Source of the DNA: an uncultured Agathobacter sp.
Lineage (GTDB): Bacteria; Bacillota; Clostridia; Lachnospirales; Lachnospiraceae
NCBI GenBank assembly: GCA_934365945.1
Contig: CAKRNE010000027.1
Span: 1 to 26,187, forward strand
DNA: 26,187 bases
Direction of reading: 5' to 3'
The position numbers and the translations under genes were made by a program. The notes under the pieces are model-generated. The model ran no database searches, had not been told where the DNA came from, and worked only from the letters and a program-made list of their open reading frames with translations. How positions within the stretch are numbered: position 1 is the first letter of the stretch; the number at the start of each line of letters is the position of its first letter. Positions 6,720-14,503 of this stretch are shown here, in pieces.

Positions 6720-7205
6720 TTATTCTGCACTATAAGTTTTATTATAATACATTTTATAGAATTTTCGTGTGGCACCGGCTACAAATACTACTGCAAGCAT
6801 ACCAAGAAATGCTTCAAGACTGAAATAGCATACAATCAGCCCCAGTGCAACAGTAATCAGGATGGTAGCCTCGAGACCTTTCTGACCGGCCAGTGCTTCA
6901 ATCTGCTGGGAACGCTCGTCGTGGTGTTCATTGTAGAGACGCCTGAGCATAGTCTCATCTTTAAGGGCTTTCTGATTTTTGACAAATTTCATGATGACAA
7001 ATGCTTCCACTACAATAAACAATCCTAATATAAATCCATGAACAAAGCTTGCTGCATGAGGATTGCTGTAGGCAGAGGTTAGTACACCTGACAGGTTGGT
7101 TCCAAGTGCAATCAGACATAATGCTGTTACTGCCATATAGAAATTATTCTGCTGTTTTATCTCGGTTTTCATTTTATCAATTTGTTTATTATCCATTTTA
7201 TCCAT
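6720..7205 (-). CDS. Four-TM membrane protein of an XRE-regulator pair
   Basis: 161 residues from the ATG at 7203-7205 behind AAGGAG. A charged, lysine-rich N-terminus is followed by four helices: about 24-44, 53-75, 112-130 and 132-150. A soluble helical loop (KNQKALKDETMLRRLYNEHHDERSQQIEALAG) lies between helices 2 and 3. No enzyme motif is visible. It starts 24 bases after the XRE regulator, and such regulator/small membrane protein pairs are common in Firmicutes; function unknown. The operon ends at the terminator at 6644-6695. Confidence 0.8.
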   Translation of the reverse strand: MDKMDNKQIDKMKTEIKQQNNFYMAVTALCLIALGTNLSGVLTSAYSNPHAASFVHGFILGLFIVVEAFVIMKFVKNQKALKDETMLRRLYNEHHDERSQQIEALAGQKGLEATILITVALGLIVCYFSLEAFLGMLAVVFVAGATRKFYKMYYNKTYSAE

Positions 7206-7229
7206 TCTTGAACTCCTTACATTAAATAT

Positions 7230-7436
7230 TTATTCGTCCTCCATATCGCTGAAATCAAAGACTTCCTCGATGGTCAGTCCAAAATGATGCGCAATTTTAT
7301 AAGCCAGCCCGAGCGATGCCGTGTATTTCCCCACTTCGATTGATGTAATTGTCTGACGTGTTGTACCTACAATATCTGCAAGATCGCTTTGAGACAGCTT
7401 GTTTGCCTTGCGCAGTTCTTTTATTTTATTTTTCAT
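7230..7436 (-). CDS. XRE/Cro-family HTH transcriptional regulator
   Basis: 68 residues from the ATG at 7434-7436 (MKNKIKELRKANKLSQSDLADIVG...), typical of short stand-alone XRE regulators. The frame also has an ATG 6 codons upstream, but AAAGGTG fits the chosen start. The HTH spans about 13-45 (LSQSDLADIVGTTRQTITSIEVGK), followed by LGLAYKIAHHFGLTIEEVFDF. It is the first gene of a two-gene operon with the membrane protein at 6720-7205 and probably controls its own promoter (7473-7501), which has two ACTTTGCAAAA words. Confidence 0.92.
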   Translation of the reverse strand: MKNKIKELRKANKLSQSDLADIVGTTRQTITSIEVGKYTASLGLAYKIAHHFGLTIEEVFDFSDMEDE

Positions 7437-7459
7437 GATGATCACCTTTTGCATAGTTA

Positions 7460-7516
7460 ACTTTGCAAAAACAGAATAATATATGTGATTTAAAATGTCA
7501 AGTATACTTTGCAAAA
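7460..7516 (-). promoter_or_regulatory. Promoter of the XRE operon bracketed by two ACTTTGCAAAA sites
   Basis: On the minus strand: TTGACA (complement of 7496-7501), 17-base spacer, TATTCT (complement of 7473-7478). The word ACTTTGCAAAA (plus-strand orientation) occurs at 7460-7470, over the transcription start, and at 7506-7516, upstream of -35. The first copy also pairs with TTTTGCA at 7447-7453 as an inverted repeat. This suits autoregulation by the XRE protein (inference). Confidence 0.6.
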
Positions 7517-7658
7517 AAGAAATGAAATGTTACAATGAAATTGAAATATAAAGCTTGCCTTACAGATTGCATAATGGAAGTTTTAAAGAATTTATGGATA
7601 GATGTAACCCCCACCAAACAAAATCCTACATAATAGATAGAAGGGAGGTTTGCGGAAA

Positions 7659-8213
7659 ATGTACACACAGGAACAGATACTTGACATGTATTTTGATCGC
7701 AACCAGCAGGCTGTCAGTGCGACCACGCAGATGTACGGAGCGAAGCTTACGCGGTTTGCAGACACGATGATAGCACATGAGGATGCGCTGGAATGCGTAA
7801 ATGACACATACATAGCAGCATGGAACAAGATACCGCCGGAGCGCCCTATGCGTTTTATTTCCTGGCTCTACAGGGTATGCCGCAATATCGTCTGCGACAG
7901 GATTGACTGGAATAATGCTTCAAAGAGAAATTCCAACATGAACTGTATGCTTGATGAGCTTGAGGAGTGCCTTGCAGACAGCAATGCAAAATACGAGGGC
8001 GAGCTGTCGGATATTGGCAGGTGTTTATCGGATTTTCTGAATGGGCTGGAGACGGAAAAGAGAGTGCTTTTCGTGAGACGCTACTGGTATGGCATGACGA
8101 TTGATGAGCTGGCAGATGTGAGCGGCAAAAGCAAAAGCAGCGTAAAGACCACACTGTTTCGGATAAGGGCAGAGCTAAAAAAATATCTGGATGAGGAGGG
8201 CGTATATCTATGA
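7659..8213 (+). CDS. ECF-type sigma-70 family RNA polymerase sigma factor
   Basis: 184 residues from the ATG at 7659, ten bases after AAGGGAGG (7641-7648); a TTG at 7650 would sit on top of that site. Region 2 covers about 20-90 (HEDALECVNDTYIAAWNKIPPERPMRFISWLYRVCRNIVCDRI). Region 4 covers about 125-180 (FLNGLETEKRVLFVRRYWYGMTIDELADVSGKSKSSVKTTLFRIRAELKKYL). Its stop overlaps the start of the beta-propeller gene (ATGA), so the two are translationally coupled, as sigma/anti-sigma pairs usually are. A possible ECF-type promoter (TGTAACC at 7603-7609, CCTACATAA at 7625-7633) suggests autoregulation. Confidence 0.93.
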   Translation: MYTQEQILDMYFDRNQQAVSATTQMYGAKLTRFADTMIAHEDALECVNDTYIAAWNKIPPERPMRFISWLYRVCRNIVCDRIDWNNASKRNSNMNCMLDELEECLADSNAKYEGELSDIGRCLSDFLNGLETEKRVLFVRRYWYGMTIDELADVSGKSKSSVKTTLFRIRAELKKYLDEEGVYL

Positions 8214-10147
8214 CGAAAAAGGATTTATTTGATGGTTTAAATTATATCGATGATCAGATAATCGAAGAGGCGCAGCCGACCGGAAAATTGACCGGAGAAT
8301 CGGTCGGGTACAGTGATGACATTTATGTAAAAAATCATGAAACCCATCACGGCGGAAAAGAAGACAAAAACAGGAAAAAGCACAAGAAATTTGCACGAGC
8401 AGCAAAAGCGCTTGCCACAGTGGCGGCAGTTCTTGTTGTTGCAGTCTTAGGCACGGAGGTTGTGCGGCTTAATAACCGTATAGATGAGCTGGAAACAAAA
8501 ACCGCAAATGTGATTTCACAGAATAATGCGCAGAATAATGTCTATGCAGGGATAAAGAGTGGTGCAAAGCTTGGGGATTATGAAGCTGCCTCAGATTATG
8601 GAAAATTGTATGATGTGGTAAAAAAAGCAGAGGCTTCCATAAGGGATACCGCATTTGGAGAACTGTTGGAGAGTGCAGACGCAACAGGCAATATGTCTGA
8701 TGCATCGTCTACAAATAAACAGGAGTCTAAACAGGAGTCGGCAGCCAATACAGAGTATTCAACAACCAACGTGATGACAGAGGGCGTTGATGAGAGTGAT
8801 GTGGTAAAGACGGACGGAAAATACATTTACATGGTCGAGGATGGTCAGATATCCATCACGGATATTTCAAAGGGTGAGCCGGGAGAAGAGACGCTGTTTC
8901 GTCCTGATTTTGAGGTGCCGTCAGATACTGTAGAGGAGCTTTATATCAGTGACGGAAAAATGCTTATCATATCAAACCATGCGGGCGATAAGGATGAGAC
9001 CATATGCTACAGCTATGATATAGCTGATCCGACAAAACCGGTGCTTATAGGTAAAGCGCGTCAGGATGGATTTTACAATACATCGCGCAAAATCGGCAAT
9101 ACGGTATATGTTTTTTCGGACACATATATAAAGACCTCCGATATGAATAAAAATGTGGCGCTGCAGGAGGATAATCTGGATAAATGGGTTCCTCAGGTAA
9201 ATGGCAAAGTGATAAGCTATGACTGCTTCTATATAGGAGAGGATACATACTCAGGCACAGTTGTTTCGAGCTTTGATGTGGATAAACCTGATAAGACGAT
9301 AGATGTCAAATGTATTATGAATAATAGCGGCGAGGTGTATGTTTCTAGCAGTGCCATGTATCTGTATCATTCTGATTGGAGCGCAAGCCGTGAGCTTACC
9401 AAAATCAGCAAAATTTCGTTTGAGGATGGAGTGATGAAGACTGGGGAGACAACCTCAGTGAATGGTTATCTTAATGATAAATTCGCAATAAATGAGCAGG
9501 GCGGATATCTGTATGTGCTTCCAACCTCAAATACCGGCAGTCAGCCTGTCAATTCGCTTCATGTGCTGGATAAGGACATGAAGGAGGTTGGTGTGATAAA
9601 CGAGATTGCGCGTGGGGAGAGTATCTATGCGGCCCGCTTCGTTGGAAAATACGTATATTTCATCACCTACAGGCAGACGGATCCGCTTTTTGTGGCAGAT
9701 ATATCCGACCCGACAGCACCAAAGCTTCTCGGAGAGCTCGAGGTGAGTGGATTTTCTGAATATCTGCATATGTGGGATGACACGCATGTACTTGGAATAG
9801 GCTATGGTGACTCGCAGCAGAGTAAGATAAAGCTTACGATGTTTGACGTGAGTGATCCGACAAAGCCGGTTGAGGTGAGCCAGAAGCTTATCGATAGTTC
9901 TGAGAGCTGGAGCAATGAGTTTGTATACAACTACAAGGCTATTCTTGCAGACCCGGAGAAAAACCTGATAGGCTTTGCTGCGAATGACTACTATCTGTTT
10001 TCGTATGACAGTGAAAACGGCTTTAGTCTGGTGGAGCAGCAGGCACTGACCTATAAAAATACAGACGGCTACAGAGGCATTTACAAGAATAATGATTTCT
10101 ATGTGGCAGGAAACGGAGAGATAAAGCATTTTAAGTTAGCTAAATAG
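8210..10147 (+). CDS. Membrane-anchored beta-propeller protein, candidate anti-sigma partner
   Basis: 645 residues, overlapping the sigma gene by 4 bases. Order: cytoplasmic segment 1-62 with DLFDGLNYIDDQIIEEA at 5-21; one membrane helix about 63-81; a short coiled coil to about 103; an S/N/E-rich linker; and from about 185 an extracytoplasmic Beta_propel domain (TEGVDESDVVKTDGKYIYMVEDG, several xxVDISDPTKPxxxG blades). The N-terminal IDDxxIEEA motif is common in membrane proteins encoded after Lachnospiraceae ECF sigma factors, so this protein may hold the sigma factor at the membrane and respond to a wall or surface signal (inference). Four in-frame TAG codons follow at 12-base intervals. 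Confidence 0.88.
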   Translation: MTKKDLFDGLNYIDDQIIEEAQPTGKLTGESVGYSDDIYVKNHETHHGGKEDKNRKKHKKFARAAKALATVAAVLVVAVLGTEVVRLNNRIDELETKTANVISQNNAQNNVYAGIKSGAKLGDYEAASDYGKLYDVVKKAEASIRDTAFGELLESADATGNMSDASSTNKQESKQESAANTEYSTTNVMTEGVDESDVVKTDGKYIYMVEDGQISITDISKGEPGEETLFRPDFEVPSDTVEELYISDGKMLIISNHAGDKDETICYSYDIADPTKPVLIGKARQDGFYNTSRKIGNTVYVFSDTYIKTSDMNKNVALQEDNLDKWVPQVNGKVISYDCFYIGEDTYSGTVVSSFDVDKPDKTIDVKCIMNNSGEVYVSSSAMYLYHSDWSASRELTKISKISFEDGVMKTGETTSVNGYLNDKFAINEQGGYLYVLPTSNTGSQPVNSLHVLDKDMKEVGVINEIARGESIYAARFVGKYVYFITYRQTDPLFVADISDPTAPKLLGELEVSGFSEYLHMWDDTHVLGIGYGDSQQSKIKLTMFDVSDPTKPVEVSQKLIDSSESWSNEFVYNYKAILADPEKNLIGFAANDYYLFSYDSENGFSLVEQQALTYKNTDGYRGIYKNNDFYVAGNGEIKHFKLAK

Positions 10148-10192
10148 TGTAAAAAATAGTGTAAAAAATAGTGTAAAGAATAGCGCAACGTA
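10145..10192 (+). repeat. 12-bp tandem repeat spanning the stop codon
   Basis: TAGTGTAAAAAA repeats with period 12 from 10145: two exact copies, a third with one change, and a diverged fourth start (TAGCGCAACG). Because 12 is a multiple of 3, it puts TAG in frame at 10145, 10157, 10169 and 10181. Most simply a replication-slippage expansion. Confidence 0.85.
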
Positions 10193-10204
10193 ATAAGATA
10201 TAAA

Positions 10205-10249
10205 AACAGGCGGTGAATGCCCAAGGAGGGTGTTTGCCTCCTGTTTTTT
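10205..10249 (+). terminator. Intrinsic terminator after the sigma/beta-propeller operon
   Basis: AACAGG (10205-10210) pairs with CCTGTT (10240-10245), an imperfect inner stem continues (GG...CC, GCCC/GGGT), and six T follow (10244-10249). Confidence 0.7.
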
Positions 10250-10355
10250 GTATAATTTCATATACAAAAGATAAGTAAAAGCATATTTAAGTATGCAATT
10301 CAAGCTAGACGGTGATATAATATCTCTGATTTTGTCAAATAAGACGGATTACTAA

Positions 10356-10385
10356 GGTTATCGGGGGCACTGGCGAACGGTAACC
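10356..10385 (+). promoter_or_regulatory. Leader hairpin upstream of the EamA transporter
   Basis: An 8-bp stem, GGTTATCG (10356-10363) with CGGTAACC (10378-10385), one G-U pair, capped by a 14-base loop GGGGCACTGGCGAA. It lies 20 bases before the ribosome site GGAGG (10406-10410). No T run follows, so it is not a plain terminator. It may be a regulatory leader; no riboswitch class was matched. Confidence 0.35.
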
Positions 10386-10420
10386 ATAAATAGATTTGAT
10401 AACACGGAGGAATAATTAAA

Positions 10421-11365
10421 ATGAATACAGCCTCAAAGACAAGACATGTCTTTATTTTGTTTTTGGCAGATATAGTCTGGGGAATAGCCTTTGTAGCGCA
10501 GTCAAAGGGAGGGGACGCAGTTGGAGCATTTTCATTCAACGGTATCCGCTTCCTTATTGGTGCGCTCTGCCTTCTGCCGGTCATAAAAATACTGGATGTA
10601 AAGGAGCTGACGGTAAACAAGCCTGAAAGCAAAAAGAAAAAGAAAGAGCTTTGGATAGCCGGAAGCTGCTGTGGAATAGCGCTATTTTTTGCAAGTAACC
10701 TGCAGCAGCTTGGAATCAGCATGGGCGCAGAATCCGGTAAGGCTGGGTTCCTTACAGCTACATATATACTTATGGTGCCGATACTTGGGATTTTCCTCAA
10801 AAGAAAATGCAAAGCCAAAATATGGATAGGCGTATTTATTGCACTGATAGGCATGTATTTTCTGTGCATGAATGGGGCATTTTCACTTAGTGGCTCGGAT
10901 TTGCTCCTGTTGGCAGGGGCATTGTGCTTTGCGATACAGATACTTGTTATAGACCATTTCGTATCACAGGTAGATGCGGTCAGACTCTCCTGCATAGAGT
11001 TTTTTGTCACAGGGCTTGGCTCATGTATAGTGATGATTTTTACAGATATGGGACCGTCTGCCGGCGGTATAGCGCAGTGGGCGCAGTCGCTTTGCACGTG
11101 GGATGCATGGATTCCGATTCTCTATGCCGGCATTTTTTCAAGTGGAGTGGGCTATACGCTGCAGATTGTCGGACAAAAGGGCTTAAACCCGGCGGTAGCA
11201 TCGGTGGCGATGAGTCTTGAGTCGGTGGTTTCTGTGATTGCAGGATGGATTCTGCTTGGCCAGATGCTAGGTGGCAGAGAAATTTTTGGATGTGTGCTCA
11301 TGTTTATTGCGATAATTATTGCACAGCTTCCGGATAGGGAGTATACTAAACAGGTTACAGTATAA
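10421..11365 (+). CDS. EamA/DMT-superfamily transporter, ten TM helices
   Basis: 314 residues from the ATG at 10421 behind GGAGG. Two EamA repeats: the first from ILFLADIVWGIAFVAQSKGG (about 12-30), with FNGIRFLIGALCLLPVI and SAESGKAGFLTATYILMVPILG. The second starts at about 163 (DLLLLAGALCFAIQILVIDHFV) and ends in GLNPAVASVAMSLESVVSVIAGWILLGQ. A basic loop (KPESKKKKKEL) lies after helix 2. The family exports or imports small metabolites, often amino acids; the substrate cannot be inferred. It stands alone, not in a visible operon. Confidence 0.9.
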   Translation: MNTASKTRHVFILFLADIVWGIAFVAQSKGGDAVGAFSFNGIRFLIGALCLLPVIKILDVKELTVNKPESKKKKKELWIAGSCCGIALFFASNLQQLGISMGAESGKAGFLTATYILMVPILGIFLKRKCKAKIWIGVFIALIGMYFLCMNGAFSLSGSDLLLLAGALCFAIQILVIDHFVSQVDAVRLSCIEFFVTGLGSCIVMIFTDMGPSAGGIAQWAQSLCTWDAWIPILYAGIFSSGVGYTLQIVGQKGLNPAVASVAMSLESVVSVIAGWILLGQMLGGREIFGCVLMFIAIIIAQLPDREYTKQVTV

Positions 11366-11471
11366 AATGAAATGTGATTATTCAGAATCACTGAGATCAA
11401 AAAAGCACGAGTATAGTGTGATTTTGCGAATGTACATGGGATGAATAGTTACAACAAGATAGGGATTGGAT

Positions 11472-12575
11472 ATGAGAAATAATAGCAGAAAAAATTACAG
11501 ACGACGCAGACGAAATACAGGAGCTTCACAGATTAAGCTTGTAGGAATAGTGGCTGTGATAGTCGTCATAGCAATCATAATAGTTATATCATGCTTTAAT
11601 AAAGCAAAAAAAGACAGTAATAAGGCAAAAGACACAGGAGCTGCCACAGAAAATGTGACTGGTGTGACAGAGCAGGAGAGTGAGACAGAGGAAGCAAAGG
11701 AGCTCTTTACACCAAAGGAGTCAGATGCCACAGCAGCAATCGGAGATGAGCTTGAGAGCTCTTATGCCGTAGTGATTGATGAGCAGGATGGCACAGTTGT
11801 TGCGGGAAAGAATGCACATGAGAAAATGTACCCGGCTTCCATGACAAAGGTTATGACAGTGCTTGTTGCAGCAGAGCAGGCTGAGAAAAATGCGGTAGAT
11901 GCAGCGAAGACTGAGAATACCGAAATAGACAGGCAGGCTGTGATAGAAAACAAGCTCAACGAGGTTGTGACCATCACAAGAGAAGCCACAGATTATTCAT
12001 ATGTGCATGATTGCAGCACAACAGGATTTTTAGACGGTGAGCAGGTGCCGCTTCGCGATGTGTTTAACGGAACCATTCTGCCATCAGGTGGAGAATCGGC
12101 ATATCAGCTTGCGGTTTACACAGCAGGCTCAATGGAGGCCTTTGTTGATATGATGAACCAGAAGGCAGCAGAGCTTGGTATAGGCCAGACCACGCATTTT
12201 GCAAATCCTGTTGGTATATATGATGAGAACAATTACAGCACAGCCTATGATATGGCGGTCATCATGCAGGCAGCGATGCAGGACGATATTTGTAAAACAG
12301 TACTTTCAAATCATACATACAGCACGGTTGCAACGCCACAGCATCCGGAGAATCTGAACATATCAAATCTGTTTTTGCGCCGTATAGAGGACAAGATGAC
12401 AAGTGGCGAGGTAATCGGTGCAAAGACAGGCTTTGTAAATCAGTCCGGCAACTGTGCGGTCAGCTATGAGAAGGCAGCCAGCGGAAAGACATATATATGT
12501 GTGACAGCAGGAGCTTCAAGCGGATGGCACTGTATAGATAATCATGTGTATTTATATAATACATACGGCAAGTAA
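11472..12575 (+). CDS. D-alanyl-D-alanine carboxypeptidase family protein (S11, PBP5-like)
   Basis: 367 residues from the ATG at 11472, seven bases after AGGG (11461-11464); the TTG at 11466 is too close to it. A very basic N-terminus (about 1-20) is followed by a membrane helix (about 23-41), a T/E-rich linker, and the serine-peptidase domain. SxxK is S123-M-T-K126 and KTG is 318-320. The SxN position reads S205-G-G rather than S-x-N. It would trim the terminal D-Ala of peptidoglycan stem peptides outside the membrane. The anchor is N-terminal and the usual C-terminal PBP5 domain and amphipathic tail are absent. Confidence 0.9.
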   Translation: MRNNSRKNYRRRRRNTGASQIKLVGIVAVIVVIAIIIVISCFNKAKKDSNKAKDTGAATENVTGVTEQESETEEAKELFTPKESDATAAIGDELESSYAVVIDEQDGTVVAGKNAHEKMYPASMTKVMTVLVAAEQAEKNAVDAAKTENTEIDRQAVIENKLNEVVTITREATDYSYVHDCSTTGFLDGEQVPLRDVFNGTILPSGGESAYQLAVYTAGSMEAFVDMMNQKAAELGIGQTTHFANPVGIYDENNYSTAYDMAVIMQAAMQDDICKTVLSNHTYSTVATPQHPENLNISNLFLRRIEDKMTSGEVIGAKTGFVNQSGNCAVSYEKAASGKTYICVTAGASSGWHCIDNHVYLYNTYGK

Positions 12576-12592
12576 TCAGCACAGCTGATTTT
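12574..12592 (+). other. Small hairpin between carboxypeptidase and methyltransferase genes
   Basis: AATCAGC (12574-12580) and GCTGATT (12584-12590) form a 7-bp stem with a 3-base loop overlapping the stop codon, followed by only two more T and then the ribosome site AAGGAG. It could be a weak terminator or processing site. Confidence 0.35.
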
Positions 12593-12605
12593 AAGGAGTA
12601 CAGAT

Positions 12606-13853
12606 ATGTCGGGAAATCAGGGCAATTCCAGGGAAAAAACAACGCGTAATGAGAAAAAATACAAAAATGCCACCGGACAGCCGAGGGTGAAGGAGAAAAG
12701 CAGCCGGGCAAAAAGCGATAACGTATGTCCGTATGCGAAGAAATGTGGTGGCTGCGACTATCAGGGCGTAGAATATAAGGAACAGCTAAAAACCAAGCAG
12801 GCATACATGAAAAAGCTGCTAAAGCCTTTTTGCTTCGTGGAGCCGATTGTCGGCATGAAAAATCCGCTCCATTATCGTCACAAGGTTCATGCAGCCTTTG
12901 ACTGCACGAGACGCGGTCAGATTGTGGCGGGAGCCTACAGGAAAAACACACATGATGTGGTGGATATCGAAAGCTGCATGATAGAGGAGCAGGAGTCAGA
13001 TGAGATAATCAGAGACATAAAGGATATGCTGCGCTCATTCAGGATAAAGACCTATGATGAGGACACCGGCTATGGGCTTCTCAGACATGTGCTTGTGAGA
13101 AAGGGCTATGCAACAGGGCAGATAATGGTAGTGCTTGTACTGGCATCACCTATACTTCCGTCGAAGAATAATTTCGTAAAAGCACTCAGGAAAAAGCATC
13201 CAAATATCACAACAGTGGTGCTCAACGTGAATGACAAAAAGACGAGCATGGTGCTTGGAGACAGAAACATCACACTTTATGGCAAGGGTTTCATAGAGGA
13301 TAAGCTGTGCGGCTGCACCTTCCGTATCTCACCAAACTCATTCTATCAGGTGAATCCGGTACAGACGGAGCTTTTATACGAGAAAGCCATTCATGAGGCA
13401 CACCTCACCGGCAAGGAGCGTGTAATCGATGCATATTGCGGCACCGGAACCATAGGCATCATAGCAGCAAAAAATGCAGGTGAAGTCATTGGAGTCGAGC
13501 TGAACCGTGATGCAATCCGCGATGCAGTCACCAATGCAAAGCGAAACGACATCAGAAATATCCGCTTCTACAATGATGATGCCGGAAAATTCATGGTCGA
13601 GATGGCACAAAAGGGTGAGAAGGCAGATGTTGTCATAATGGATCCTCCAAGAACCGGCAGCGATGAGGCGTTTTTATCATCGGTTGTCAAGCTGTCACCG
13701 GAGAGGGTGGTGTATGTGTCATGTGGTCCGGAAACACTGGCGAGGGATTTAAAATACCTCACAAAGCATGGGTATGCAGTGAAATGCGCAACACCATATG
13801 ACTGCTTTCCATATACAGAGCACATAGAAACAGTTGTGTTACTTTGCAGGTAA
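12606..13853 (+). CDS. rlmD: 23S rRNA (uracil-C5)-methyltransferase, RlmD/TrmA family
   Basis: 415 residues, with AAGGAG before the ATG at 12606. A basic, disordered N-terminus (1-40) leads to an iron-sulfur cysteine set C41, C47, C50 and C124. The SAM-binding methyltransferase core follows: IDAYCGTGTIGIIAA (274-288), MDPPRTG (345-351), nucleophile C373 in YVSCGPETLARDL, and E408 in the C-terminal HIETVVLL as proton acceptor. It adds methyl to U1939 (and possibly U747, as RlmCD does in Bacillus) of 23S rRNA. Unlike E. coli RlmD, no N-terminal TRAM domain is evident, so the exact target is uncertain. Confidence 0.9.
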   Translation: MSGNQGNSREKTTRNEKKYKNATGQPRVKEKSSRAKSDNVCPYAKKCGGCDYQGVEYKEQLKTKQAYMKKLLKPFCFVEPIVGMKNPLHYRHKVHAAFDCTRRGQIVAGAYRKNTHDVVDIESCMIEEQESDEIIRDIKDMLRSFRIKTYDEDTGYGLLRHVLVRKGYATGQIMVVLVLASPILPSKNNFVKALRKKHPNITTVVLNVNDKKTSMVLGDRNITLYGKGFIEDKLCGCTFRISPNSFYQVNPVQTELLYEKAIHEAHLTGKERVIDAYCGTGTIGIIAAKNAGEVIGVELNRDAIRDAVTNAKRNDIRNIRFYNDDAGKFMVEMAQKGEKADVVIMDPPRTGSDEAFLSSVVKLSPERVVYVSCGPETLARDLKYLTKHGYAVKCATPYDCFPYTEHIETVVLLCR

Positions 13854-13956
13854 ATGGTCAATAATAGTATTCCAATTCGCCGTCAAATGGTGTAGAATAA
13901 AAACTACTTTCCATGTATACTAATGAATGATTACAGCCCATATACGGAGGACAAAC

Positions 13957-14451
13957 ATGAGAACGCTATATACATTTGACAAACACAACTATTCCGATGA
14001 TATGGAGGTATTTGAGCGCTTCGCAGTGCGCGCGGTTATTATCAGAGACGGAAAGCTTGCCATGCAGCAGGCCGGTGAGGGCTACTATAAGATACTGGGC
14101 GGCGGTATTGATGCAGGCGAGACCAACGAGGTGGCGCTGGCAAGGGAGGTGCGCGAGGAGGCAGGGCTTCTTGTCGTGCCGGAAAGCATCAGGGAGTGTG
14201 GCAAGGTCATAGAAAAGAGACGCGATATATTTGAGGATGACAAGATATATTATTGTCACACCTATGTGTATTTCTGCGATGTGAGGGACGAGCATGTAGC
14301 CGCACAGATGACAGACAGTGAGATAAGGCTTGAGTATCATCTGTCATGGGCCACACCGGACGAGATAATAAAGGCCAACAGAGCCTTTCTTGATAAAGAA
14401 TGGATAGCAAGAGATACTAAGATTGTTGAGTTGATAAAAGAAATGTGTTAA
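13957..14451 (+). CDS. NUDIX hydrolase
   Basis: 164 residues from the ATG at 13957 behind GGAGGA; an ATG at 13927 in frame has no ribosome site. The full Nudix box is present: GGGIDAGETNEVALAREV followed by REEAGLLV, with the REEAG metal-binding glutamates (about residues 50-72). It hydrolyses a nucleoside diphosphate linked to another moiety; substrate unknown. It is a single gene between rlmD and the SseB-like gene, with a hairpin just past its stop. Confidence 0.92.
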   Translation: MRTLYTFDKHNYSDDMEVFERFAVRAVIIRDGKLAMQQAGEGYYKILGGGIDAGETNEVALAREVREEAGLLVVPESIRECGKVIEKRRDIFEDDKIYYCHTYVYFCDVRDEHVAAQMTDSEIRLEYHLSWATPDEIIKANRAFLDKEWIARDTKIVELIKEMC

Positions 14452-14454
14452 AAT

Positions 14455-14480
14455 AATGCCTGGATGTAAATCCGGGCATT
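14455..14480 (+). terminator. Hairpin after the NUDIX gene, possible terminator
   Basis: 11-bp stem AATGCCTGGAT (14455-14465) with ATCCGGGCATT (14470-14480), one G-U pair and a tight 4-base loop. The T run after it is poor (TTTAAT), so termination would be partial. It sits 7 bases before the AAGGAG of the next gene. Confidence 0.5.
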
Positions 14481-14503
14481 TAATATAAGGAGAAGCAGTA
14501 TAA

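Noticed and set aside
10356..10410. ZTP or guanidine riboswitch before the EamA gene
   Set aside because: Only fragments resemble the motifs; the second conserved half of each class is missing.
10300..11097. Long minus-strand frame opposite the EamA gene
   Set aside because: The plus strand has a clear transporter with ribosome site; the reverse frame has no recognisable domain and is a shadow.
11374..11391. GTGATT/AATCAC hairpin after the EamA gene as terminator
   Set aside because: Six-bp stem without a T run; too weak.
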